Source: 2-01-FULL-41-26 sp964587505 (GTDB taxonomy: Bacteria; Patescibacteriota; Minisyncoccia; 2-02-FULL-40-12; GWA2-44-9). From it: a stretch of DNA of 13,479 bases. The DNA lies in the NCBI GenBank assembly GCA_964587505.1, contig CAZPLD010000017.1:1-13479 (forward strand), read 5' to 3'. The position numbers and the translations under genes are program-made. Shown here piece by piece: positions 5,102-11,391 of this stretch. How positions within the stretch are numbered: the stretch's first letter is position 1; each line of letters opens with the position of its first letter. The notes below the pieces were generated by a model. That model saw only the letters and a program-made list of their open reading frames with translations. It did no database searches and was not told the origin of the DNA.

Positions 5102-6412
5102 TTACACTCTTTCAATAATCAGACAACCGCCTTGGCCGCCGCCCACGCACATGGTAACTGCGGCATATCGTTTCTGATTGTCTTTCAAAATATATATCGC
5201 TTTTACCACAAGAGATGCACCAGTTGCACCAACAGCATGTCCCAATGCAATAGCTCCGCCACAGACATTCAATTTTGCATCAGGAATGTCCAGGCCACGT
5301 TGACAAGCAATTGATTGACCGGCAAAAGCTTCATTAAGTTCAAAGTAATCAATATCGTCAATTTTCAGACCGGCTTTGGCAAGCGCCTTAGGAACAGCGA
5401 GAATCGGTCCCTCACCCATCAGCGCCGGGTCACAACCCGTATAAGCATAAGAAACAATATATGCCAATGGGGTCAGTCCCAAAGAAACAGCTTTTTCTTC
5501 AGTCATGATCAATAGCGCCGCCGCACCGTCATTCATCGGACAAGCATTAGCCGGAGTTACTGTCCCGTTGAGATAGTACGTTTTCTCTATAATAAATGTG
5601 CCAGTTTTGTCTATATAGATTTTTACATCATTCTCAACCGGATTCATAATATTATCATTCATAAATATTGCAGGGGCACTTGATGCCGTTCCGGGATTTC
5701 TGGCCAATCTCTCGTTCGGGCTTTCGTCTTGAGAAAATATGACCTGACTTCCGGGAATAACCTTATCGCCTGATTCGCCGCCTTGAATATTCATACGTTC
5801 TTGAATTTTTACAGGAAGAATTTGGGCATCAAACTTTTGTTTCTGTTGAGCATCAAGCGCCTTTTGGTGGGAACGCACCGCATATTCATCCTGTTCTTCA
5901 CGGGTAATATTCCATTTTTGAACCACGTTCTCGGCCGTCCGCCCCATCATCTGCTTGATGTTGGGATCAAAAAGACCCTCCCACAAGGCATCTGTAATAA
6001 TGTGGTTCTGTATTTTAAGTCCAAACCTTGCATCTTTCATAATATACGGAACTTGCGACATGTTTTCGGTCCCGCCGACAAGAAAAATGTCTCCATCCCC
6101 CGCTGCCGCCGCCTGGCATGCCGAACTAATCGCTTCTATTCCTGACGCACAATTACGTGAAACTGTCCGGGCAGGAACACTAAACGGCACCTTCGCATAT
6201 AGCGCTGAAACCCGGGCAATATTGGCTTTTGGCTGACATATATTTCCAGCCACAACTTCATCAATCTGCACCGGATCAATACCGCTCTTTTTAACTACAT
6301 GGCGGAAACAATACGCTAAAAGATATTCGGCAGGAACATTTTTTAAAGCACCGCCAAATTTGCCGATAGCTGTCCTGATTCCCCCAACAATAACCATGCG
6401 TTTTTGAGCCAT
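5102..6412 (-). CDS. Acetyl-CoA C-acyltransferase (3-ketoacyl-CoA thiolase family)
   Basis: This 436-residue thiolase should cleave 3-ketoacyl-CoA with CoA to acetyl-CoA plus a shortened acyl-CoA, or run in reverse on acetyl-CoA. Catalytic residues are visible: nucleophile Cys88 (SRNCASG), the NEAFA motif (360-364), His392 (GGAIALGH) and Cys422 (MCVGGGQGG). GRTAENV (157-163) and REEQDEYA (171-178) are also typical. It is about 40 residues longer than the usual 390-395; the excess lies at about 239-282, between the SPNERLA and NGTVTPANA segments. Position 393 is Ala where the family usually has Pro. The chosen ATG has AAAAGG seven bases upstream; an in-frame ATG at 6457 adds 15 unlikely residues and has no ribosome site. 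The other beta-oxidation steps are encoded just downstream, which favours a degradative thiolase over biosynthetic acetoacetyl-CoA thiolase. Confidence 0.94.
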   Translation of the reverse strand: MAQKRMVIVGGIRTAIGKFGGALKNVPAEYLLAYCFRHVVKKSGIDPVQIDEVVAGNICQPKANIARVSALYAKVPFSVPARTVSRNCASGIEAISSACQAAAAGDGDIFLVGGTENMSQVPYIMKDARFGLKIQNHIITDALWEGLFDPNIKQMMGRTAENVVQKWNITREEQDEYAVRSHQKALDAQQKQKFDAQILPVKIQERMNIQGGESGDKVIPGSQVIFSQDESPNERLARNPGTASSAPAIFMNDNIMNPVENDVKIYIDKTGTFIIEKTYYLNGTVTPANACPMNDGAAALLIMTEEKAVSLGLTPLAYIVSYAYTGCDPALMGEGPILAVPKALAKAGLKIDDIDYFELNEAFAGQSIACQRGLDIPDAKLNVCGGAIALGHAVGATGASLVVKAIYILKDNQKRYAAVTMCVGGGQGGCLIIERV

Positions 6413-6539
6413 TATCTTACCTTTTTCAATTTTAAAAATCTGCCATAGATGTACCATTATGCTGAGGCAAAATCAAGTAAACTCTTGCCAAAATAACCAT
6501 TATATGGTAACATCAAGCCATCAAGTATTTGCCCCGAAT
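6413..6539. promoter_or_regulatory. Divergent intergenic region between thiolase and glycosylase genes
   Basis: Transcription of both neighbours should begin here. For the thiolase, a perfect TATAAT is present on the minus strand at 6504-6499 (far from its ATG, and without a good -35); the AAAAGG ribosome site is at 6425-6420. For the plus strand, TTGCCA (6485-6490) and TAACAT (6508-6513) are 17 bases apart. The two candidate -10 boxes almost abut and share the semi-palindrome ACCATTATATGGT (6496-6508), which might be an operator; this is only a suggestion. Confidence 0.35.
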
Positions 6540-7088
6540 ATGAGCGAAGAAACCCAAAAACTTAACCAAGTTAACGCTTCGTTAAAACGAAAATTCAAAG
6601 ACCGGAAATTAGTCTTTGGCGGTGGTTTCGTCGGCGCAAAAGTTGTCTTTGTGGGAGAAGCTCCCGGCCAGGACGAAGAAAATGAAGGTAAGCCGATTGC
6701 GGGCAATAAAGCAAAACTGCTTCATCAACTCTTAAAAACCGCCGGAATAAACAAAAATAAAGTTTATTTTACCAATGTTCTCAAATATTATCCTTCACCC
6801 TTAAAAGTCCCCACTTCTAAAGAAATAAAATCCTATGTTCCATTCCTCAAGGAAGAGTTGAAAACCATTAATCCTCTTCTTGTTGTAACTCTGGGAAATA
6901 TGGCCTTGAACGGAATAGGAATGAGACAGCCATTAGACAACGTTCATGGCCGGACATTCAATCTGGGAAGCTATGAATTATTGCCGACATTCCATCCTGA
7001 CCACGCTCTGAAAGATCCTCAAATTAAAAGTTTACTTGAACTCGATTTCGTAAAATTAAAAAAATTGCTTGACTCAAAAGAATCATAA
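6540..7088 (+). CDS. Uracil-DNA glycosylase superfamily protein (family 4-like, lacking Fe-S cysteines)
   Basis: From ATG 6540 this is a 182-residue protein with the uracil-DNA glycosylase fold. The family-4 motif GEAPGQDE is at 39-46, followed by GKPIAGNKAKLL (compare GxPFVGxAGxLL), the VYFTNVLKY segment with Asn79, and C-terminal PTFHPDHAL (149-157) matching the HPS/HPD motif. Family 4 enzymes carry a [4Fe-4S] cluster on four cysteines; here the expected positions are Tyr83 (NVLKY) and Tyr99 (SYVPFL), and the N-terminal CxxC is absent. There is no cysteine anywhere in these 182 residues. Uracil excision is therefore likely but unproven; another DNA-binding or damage-specific role is possible. 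In-frame ATGs at 6459 and 6504 would extend it, but none of the three has a clear ribosome site, and family alignment starts near the last. It converges on the transketolase C gene. Confidence 0.85.
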   Translation: MSEETQKLNQVNASLKRKFKDRKLVFGGGFVGAKVVFVGEAPGQDEENEGKPIAGNKAKLLHQLLKTAGINKNKVYFTNVLKYYPSPLKVPTSKEIKSYVPFLKEELKTINPLLVVTLGNMALNGIGMRQPLDNVHGRTFNLGSYELLPTFHPDHALKDPQIKSLLELDFVKLKKLLDSKES

Positions 7089-7115
7089 AAATACCTCCCG
7101 TTGGGAGGTATTTTT
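7087..7115. terminator. Bidirectional terminator between convergent genes
   Basis: AAAAATACCTCCC (7087-7099), loop GTT and GGGAGGTATTTTT (7103-7115) form a perfect 13-pair hairpin with A and T tracts on opposite sides, so it works on both strands. The TAA of the glycosylase gene (7086-7088) and the TAA of the transketolase C gene (7116-7114) both overlap the base of the stem. Confidence 0.9.
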
Positions 7116-8094
7116 ATTTCTTGCGGGAGATTGCTTTTTTGACCGCTTCTTTAATTGAACCTATACCCATCCCGAATGCTTCAATTAACTCATCAGGACT
7201 TCCCGATTCTCCGAATCTGTCTTGAACGCCGATATATTCCTGCGGTATAGGATAGTTGCGCGACAAAACTTCGGCGACAGCCGAGCCCAGTCCCCCGTTT
7301 ATTTGATGCTCTTCAACAGAAACCATGGCTCCCGTTTTTTGAGCCGCTTCAATTATAGTTTTCTCGTCGATCGGTTTTACGGTATGGGAATTTATAACCA
7401 TACAATCCACGCCCTCGCCGGCTAATTCTTCCGCCGCAACCAATGCATTGTAGAGTAACATCCCGCAGCCAATAATAGCCGCATCTTTACCGTCGCGTAA
7501 TATTTCAGCCCGTCCTATCTCAAATGGCGTATCCTCGGTCGTAAAAACAGCCGATTTTTCTCTCCCGAACCTGACATAGGTCGGCTGACCGTTGAATGCC
7601 GCGGCAAAAGTCGCTTTTTCTGCCTCAACCGCATCGCACGGCACAACCACAACCATCTTTGGGATTACACGCATTAAAGCAATGTCTTCCAGTGCTTGGT
7701 GGGTAGCGCCGTCGGGTCCAACCGAAATTCCCGAATGCGAACCTGCGATTTTGACCGGAACGTTATTAATACAGATATTTGTCCTTATCTGTTCGTTATT
7801 TCTCCCCGGGCTGAATGTCGCGTAAGAAGAAATAAAAGGTATCTTACCGTAATTTGCCATACCGGACGCCACAAGAGCCATGTTCTGCTCCGCCACGCCC
7901 AGTTCAACGAATCTTTCTGGAAACTTTTCGGCAAACCAAAGCGACCGCGTTGATTCGGTCAGATCTGCGCAAAGCACCACAACCTTTTCGTCTTTTTCTC
8001 CGGCCTTAACCAAACCCTTCCCGTATCCATCGCGGGTCGGGAGCATTTCCGGTTTAGACAGATCCTGAATAAGTTTTGCGTCTGGGTTTGTCAT
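7114..8094 (-). CDS. Transketolase, C-terminal subunit
   Basis: This 326-residue protein carries the pyrimidine-binding and C-terminal domains of transketolase; the partner half is encoded upstream at 8482-9363. The catalytic glutamate that activates thiamine diphosphate is Glu69 in ELGVAEQNM, followed by SYATFSPGR (90-98) and GPDGATHQ (127-134), all typical of split transketolases. The enzyme moves two-carbon units between sugar phosphates in the non-oxidative pentose phosphate pathway. I place the start at ATG 8094, although no strong ribosome site precedes it. A TTG at 8130 would add 12 residues encoded by a strong hairpin and is unlikely. Unusually for split transketolases, a small membrane protein gene lies between the halves. 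The gene closes the operon-like run that begins with the SpoU methyltransferase. Confidence 0.93.
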   Translation of the reverse strand: MTNPDAKLIQDLSKPEMLPTRDGYGKGLVKAGEKDEKVVVLCADLTESTRSLWFAEKFPERFVELGVAEQNMALVASGMANYGKIPFISSYATFSPGRNNEQIRTNICINNVPVKIAGSHSGISVGPDGATHQALEDIALMRVIPKMVVVVPCDAVEAEKATFAAAFNGQPTYVRFGREKSAVFTTEDTPFEIGRAEILRDGKDAAIIGCGMLLYNALVAAEELAGEGVDCMVINSHTVKPIDEKTIIEAAQKTGAMVSVEEHQINGGLGSAVAEVLSRNYPIPQEYIGVQDRFGESGSPDELIEAFGMGIGSIKEAVKKAISRKK

Positions 8095-8102
8095 CTCTAC
8101 AA

Positions 8103-8127
8103 CCCAGCCCTTCCTGGAAGGGCTGGG
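8103..8127. promoter_or_regulatory. Strong hairpin between the small membrane protein and transketolase C genes
   Basis: CCCAGCCCTT (8103-8112), loop CCTGG and AAGGGCTGGG (8118-8127) form a ten-pair, GC-rich stem. It lies 8 bases after the stop of the upstream gene and 8 bases before ATG 8094, with no U tract on either strand, so it does not look like a standard terminator. It could protect the upstream mRNA, act as a processing site, or limit translation of the C half. The function is unknown. Confidence 0.6.
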
Positions 8128-8135
8128 CAAAGAAA

Positions 8136-8432
8136 TTACATGTTCCCGTGGTCGTGCATATGCTCTCCGCCCTTACCCATACAGGCCTGACACTCTTTGC
8201 CTCCGTCCATCATTTTACCCATTCCCATTCCCCACTTGCAGCATCCGCAAAACTTTGTGACCTTGGCCATCAAAACCAAAACCACTACTGACCAGCCCCA
8301 ATATAGTGCATCAAAACCCCAAAATGGTCTTGTGCCCCAGCTGGACCAGAAAAACAAAATACCGGCAACCCAAGCAAGAGCCGCTAATACTTTATTTACA
8401 ATATGGTGCGGGCATTTACAATTTCCATGCAT
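8136..8432 (-). CDS. Small Cys/His/Met-rich two-helix membrane protein
   Basis: I do not recognise a named family with certainty. The 98 residues hold two hydrophobic helices (about 12-32 and 40-57, rich in Trp and Phe) separated by a short Gly/Pro/Arg loop. Potential metal ligands occur on both flanks: Cys5, Cys7, His9 and His10 at the N-terminus; Cys62, Cys64 and Cys65 just after helix 2; then Met-rich MGMGKMM, a CQAC pair (81/84) and a HMHDH tail (91-95). Both ends lie on the same side of the membrane. Metal binding (zinc, copper or Fe-S) is inferred from composition alone. The gene is wedged between the transketolase halves in the same direction. Its ATG has no Shine-Dalgarno sequence; an AT-rich stretch with TATAAG lies just upstream and could be a local promoter. 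Confidence 0.75.
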   Translation of the reverse strand: MHGNCKCPHHIVNKVLAALAWVAGILFFWSSWGTRPFWGFDALYWGWSVVVLVLMAKVTKFCGCCKWGMGMGKMMDGGKECQACMGKGGEHMHDHGNM

Positions 8433-8481
8433 AATATTTTAAACTTATATTAAATTAGTTCTCGACCGGGCCAATGCCCCC

Positions 8482-9363
8482 TTACTCATGTTCGCTCATT
8501 ATTTTACCATTCAATGTTCTAAGTTCAGATAAGAATTTTGCCGCCTCTTCCGGCTTGGGCGGCTTGCCGTGCCAATTGTAATCGAATTCTATTTCCTTGA
8601 TTCCTTTTCCGGGTATTGTGTGGGCAATAATAACCGTCGGTTTTTCATATATAGCTTTTGCTTCCTCAACAGCGTCTACAAATTGTTCTATGTTGTGGCC
8701 GTCAACTTCCAGAACATGCCAGTTGAAAGCTTCGTATTTTGCTTTCAATGATTCCAGCGGCATCACATTTTCCGTCATTCCGTCTATTTGAATACTATTT
8801 CGGTCAATTACTGCGGTTAGATTGCTTAATTTATTTTTTCCGATGAACATCGCCGCTTCCCAAGTCGCTCCAGCTTCTTGTTCCCCATCGGACATAAAGC
8901 AATAAGTTCTGAATTTAGCTTGTGCTGAGCCTGCCGAAGCGTCCATTCTGGCGGCGTAAGCATATCCGGCTGCTTGGCCAAGTCCCGAACCCAACGGACC
9001 CGAGGTGGTTTCAACTCCTGGGAGTCGTTCTCTTTCGGGATGTCCCTGCAGGCGTGTTCCAAATTTTCTCAAAGTTTTTAATTCTTCAATCGGAAAATAT
9101 CCAGCCATAGCCATAACGACATATCTTATTGGTGTAATGTGGCCATTTGAAAGAATCAGTCTGTCCCGCTCGGGCATATCCGGATTCTTTGAGTCGTGAT
9201 TTAAAATATGAAAATACATAGCCGTAAAAATATCGGCCATCCCCAACGGTCCCGCCGTGTGTCCACTCCCCGCCTCCGTCAGCATCTCAATCAAAAGTTC
9301 CCGGGCTTCATTCGCTTTGATTTCCAATTCTTGGGTTTTTTCTTCAGAAATATATTGAGACAT
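8482..9363 (-). CDS. Transketolase, N-terminal (thiamine diphosphate-binding) subunit
   Basis: This 293-residue protein is the diphosphate-binding half of transketolase. Seen are GSGHTAGPLG (32-41) with His35, SNGHITP (72-78) with His75, LQGHPE with His108, and the thiamine/Mg2+ motif beginning with SDGEQEAG, in which Asp159 and Asn189 (DRNSIQIDG) are the expected metal ligands 30 residues apart. It pairs with the product of 7114-8094 to form the active enzyme. The ATG overlaps the TGA of the upstream membrane protein gene by one base (TGATG), a sign of translational coupling. GAPDH lies two genes upstream, so a glycolysis/pentose phosphate operon is evident. The order N half then C half is the normal one; only the intervening small membrane gene is unusual. 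Confidence 0.95.
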   Translation of the reverse strand: MSQYISEEKTQELEIKANEARELLIEMLTEAGSGHTAGPLGMADIFTAMYFHILNHDSKNPDMPERDRLILSNGHITPIRYVVMAMAGYFPIEELKTLRKFGTRLQGHPERERLPGVETTSGPLGSGLGQAAGYAYAARMDASAGSAQAKFRTYCFMSDGEQEAGATWEAAMFIGKNKLSNLTAVIDRNSIQIDGMTENVMPLESLKAKYEAFNWHVLEVDGHNIEQFVDAVEEAKAIYEKPTVIIAHTIPGKGIKEIEFDYNWHGKPPKPEEAAKFLSELRTLNGKIMSEHE

Positions 9364-9719
9364 CAGTTAGATCTTCTCAAAGAATAAATTGAGTAAATAA
9401 AAGCCATAAATGCTACAACTGCAAAGATTAGTGTAAGTACAAACAAGCTTATATTCCAATAAAAATAAAGAAGTCCTTGTAGTCTAAAAATCAGTAGAGT
9501 TAACAGTAAACTAAGACCAAAACCCTTCCAATTACGAGTTACGATAAAGTATAACAACGGAATTAGTACCAAAAAACCAACATAGTCAGCCAGCTGTTGG
9601 GCAATAAACCAACTCCCCTCTACTGGGGTATCTCCTTTAAAATTAAACAACGAACCAAAATTGGCTAAAAAATATAATCCGCTAACCACCAACAACAACC
9701 ATAATATTATTTTTTTCAT
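9363..9719 (-). CDS. Small integral membrane protein, unknown function
   Basis: This 118-residue protein is almost entirely hydrophobic, with about four membrane helices (about 4-20, 43-62, 66-86 and 88-112). A short soluble loop (about 21-42) follows helix 1, and the tail is basic (SLRRSN). I do not recognise the family and see no catalytic or metal-binding motif. The ATG is six bases after the GAPDH stop, and its own stop overlaps the transketolase N start, so it is tightly embedded in the sugar-phosphate operon. It lacks a Shine-Dalgarno sequence, which fits coupling to GAPDH translation. The tight spacing on both sides supports it as a real gene, but whether it has anything to do with carbon metabolism is unknown. 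Confidence 0.75.
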   Translation of the reverse strand: MKKIILWLLLVVSGLYFLANFGSLFNFKGDTPVEGSWFIAQQLADYVGFLVLIPLLYFIVTRNWKGFGLSLLLTLLIFRLQGLLYFYWNISLFVLTLIFAVVAFMAFIYSIYSLRRSN

Positions 9720-9725
9720 ACTGTT

Positions 9726-10742
9726 TTAAATATTCATAGCAACTTTAAGTACATGGTCCACAAGGGAATTCGTATATCCAAATTCATTATCATACCAGGA
9801 ATAGACACAGCAGAGGTCTCCGTCGACGACTTTGGTCAGCGAGAGGTCGGCAACAGCAGCATGGGATTCTCCTATAATATCGGTGGAAACTATCTGGTCG
9901 CTGATGGTTTTGTATATTCCCTGCCAGCGCGGATCGTCTTCGGCAGTTTTTAATATCAAATTAATTTCTTCGGCAGTTGTCGGACGTTCTGAAACAAATG
10001 TAATTGCAGACAAAGAACCGGTCACCACCGGCACACGCATGGCGATGCCGTCAAATTTTCCCTTGAGCTCATCGATGGCTCGCGCCACAGCAATAACCGC
10101 TCCCGTTGTGGATGGTACGATATTTACCGCCGCCGCCCGCATTCTGCGCAAATCATGGTCCTTCGCTCCTCCGTCTACCAGTGCCTGGGTAGGAGTATAG
10201 CCGTGGACGGTATTAAGAAATGCTTTTTTAATACCCAGTTTTTCCACCAAAATTTGCATGACCGGAGAAGCGGAATTTGTCGTGCAGGAACCGTTTGAAG
10301 ATATCGAACATGTTTTCAGAACCTTCTCGTTTACGCCCATCAATACGGTCCGGCCGTCGGGATTATCCTCATCTTTAGCCGGTGCGGTCAAAACAACTCT
10401 TTTTGCGCCTGCTGTTTTATGAACAGATGCTTTTTCGTAGCTTTCAAAAGCGCCCGTTGCCTCAATCACAATATCAACCCCCAACTGGCCCCAAGGGAGT
10501 TTTAGCGGATCCTTTTCTTGCAAGAAAAGATATTCTTTCTTGTCAACTTTTAACTTTCCACTTTCAACTTTTACCTCCCTGTTGTATCTCCCATAAACGG
10601 AATCGTATCTTAAGAGATAAGCCATAGCATTTAAGTCGCCAAGGTCATTTATCGCCACAATCTCAAGTTCCGGCCTTGTGATTGCCAACTTAAAAAACGC
10701 TCGCCCTATTCTCCCAAATCCATTTATTGCAATTTTAGCCAT
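9726..10742 (-). CDS. gap: Glyceraldehyde-3-phosphate dehydrogenase, type I
   Basis: This 338-residue enzyme converts glyceraldehyde 3-phosphate, NAD+ and phosphate to 1,3-bisphosphoglycerate. Seen are the NAD-binding INGFGRIGR (6-14), Asp33 (AINDL) at the position favouring NAD over NADP, catalytic Cys153 in NGSCTTN, His180 (NTVHGYT) as the base, DLRRMRAAA and STTGA for phosphate binding, and SWYDNEFGYTN near the C-terminus. Several segments differ from the commonest forms (STTGA rather than TSTGA, NEFGYT rather than NEWGYS), consistent with a divergent lineage. The ATG has no Shine-Dalgarno sequence, but a perfect TATAAT ends six bases upstream, which would start transcription at the A of the ATG (leaderless). 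RNase HII ends seven bases upstream, so read-through from that gene is also likely. Confidence 0.96.
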   Translation of the reverse strand: MAKIAINGFGRIGRAFFKLAITRPELEIVAINDLGDLNAMAYLLRYDSVYGRYNREVKVESGKLKVDKKEYLFLQEKDPLKLPWGQLGVDIVIEATGAFESYEKASVHKTAGAKRVVLTAPAKDEDNPDGRTVLMGVNEKVLKTCSISSNGSCTTNSASPVMQILVEKLGIKKAFLNTVHGYTPTQALVDGGAKDHDLRRMRAAAVNIVPSTTGAVIAVARAIDELKGKFDGIAMRVPVVTGSLSAITFVSERPTTAEEINLILKTAEDDPRWQGIYKTISDQIVSTDIIGESHAAVADLSLTKVVDGDLCCVYSWYDNEFGYTNSLVDHVLKVAMNI

Positions 10743-10748
10743 GTTGTA

Positions 10749-10777
10749 ATTATATCATTTTTGCTACAGGAGCAAAT
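10749..10777 (-). promoter_or_regulatory. Probable leaderless promoter of GAPDH
   Basis: On the minus strand a perfect TATAAT (10754-10749) ends six bases before the ATG, with a weak -35 ATTTGC (10777-10772) 17 bases upstream. The expected transcription start is the first base of the GAPDH start codon. It overlaps the end of the RNase HII gene. Confidence 0.5.
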
Positions 10778-11391
10778 GACCTTCTGTGTATTTCGCAAGG
10801 ACCAAGAGCGGTGAGCTGGATTTGATGGTATTTGGTTCCATAGCCCTTGTGTTTTTCAAATCCGTAGCCGGGATAGCGCTTGGCATAGCAAATCATCATT
10901 TTGTCTCGATGAACCTTGGCGATAATTGACGCACAGGCAATAGCAAATATCTTCCTGTCCCCTTTCACGATTGGCATCTGCTCGTAATTAACGTCTTTGA
11001 TTTTGGTTTTACCATCAACAAGAACGACAGTTTTTAAATTAAAGTTAGGTTTTAATTTTTTTATCGCATTTTTCATTCCCAACCGAGCAGCTTGATAAAT
11101 ATTTATTTTATCTATTATTTTTGGAGAAACAGACGAAATGGCATAAACAAGGTCTTTTTCTTTCAACAATTCGGCGGCAAATTTTTCTCTTTGGTGAGGT
11201 AATAACAATTTTGACTCTCGTAACCCTTTAAGTTTTTTGTGGTGCTTAGAGTAGAAATGGTTTGTCATTGCCACAGCACAAACCACCACCGGTCCAGCCA
11301 AGCATCCCACACCCACCTCGTCCACACCAAAAACATACCGGTAACCGGATTTAAATAACTTGCGTTCTAGTGTTTTGTGTGGGAGCTTCAT
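10750..11391 (-). CDS. rnhB: Ribonuclease HII
   Basis: This 213-residue protein is RNase HII, which cuts at ribonucleotides in DNA and removes RNA from RNA-DNA hybrids. The four acidic metal ligands are present: Asp24 and Glu25 (GVDEVGVG), Asp126 (LVDGK) and Asp163 (KVHRD). Also typical are CLAGPVV (30-36), CASIIAKVHRD (153-163), HKGYGTKYH and HRRSF. Two deviations stand out: the family's GRG (or GKG) ribonucleotide-recognition motif reads Gly-Val-Gly (27-29), and the usual Asp-Ser-Lys is Glu-Ser-Lys (59-61). The ATG overlaps the stop of the SpoU methyltransferase gene by four bases (ATGA), so the two are coupled. Its 3' end carries the GAPDH promoter. Confidence 0.94.
   Translation of the reverse strand: MKLPHKTLERKLFKSGYRYVFGVDEVGVGCLAGPVVVCAVAMTNHFYSKHHKKLKGLRESKLLLPHQREKFAAELLKEKDLVYAISSVSPKIIDKINIYQAARLGMKNAIKKLKPNFNLKTVVLVDGKTKIKDVNYEQMPIVKGDRKIFAIACASIIAKVHRDKMMICYAKRYPGYGFEKHKGYGTKYHQIQLTALGPCEIHRRSFAPVAKMI

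Noticed and set aside
6413..6457. Longer N-terminus for the thiolase from ATG 6457
   Set aside because: The added 15 residues are atypical and have no ribosome site, while ATG 6412 has AAAAGG at seven bases.
8095..8130. TTG start at 8130 for the transketolase C half
   Set aside because: The 12 extra residues are encoded by a ten-pair hairpin between genes, and no ribosome site precedes the TTG.
8464..8481. GGGC/GCCC mini-hairpin after the transketolase N gene as a terminator
   Set aside because: Only four pairs, with no U tract on the minus strand; transcription probably continues into the small membrane protein gene.
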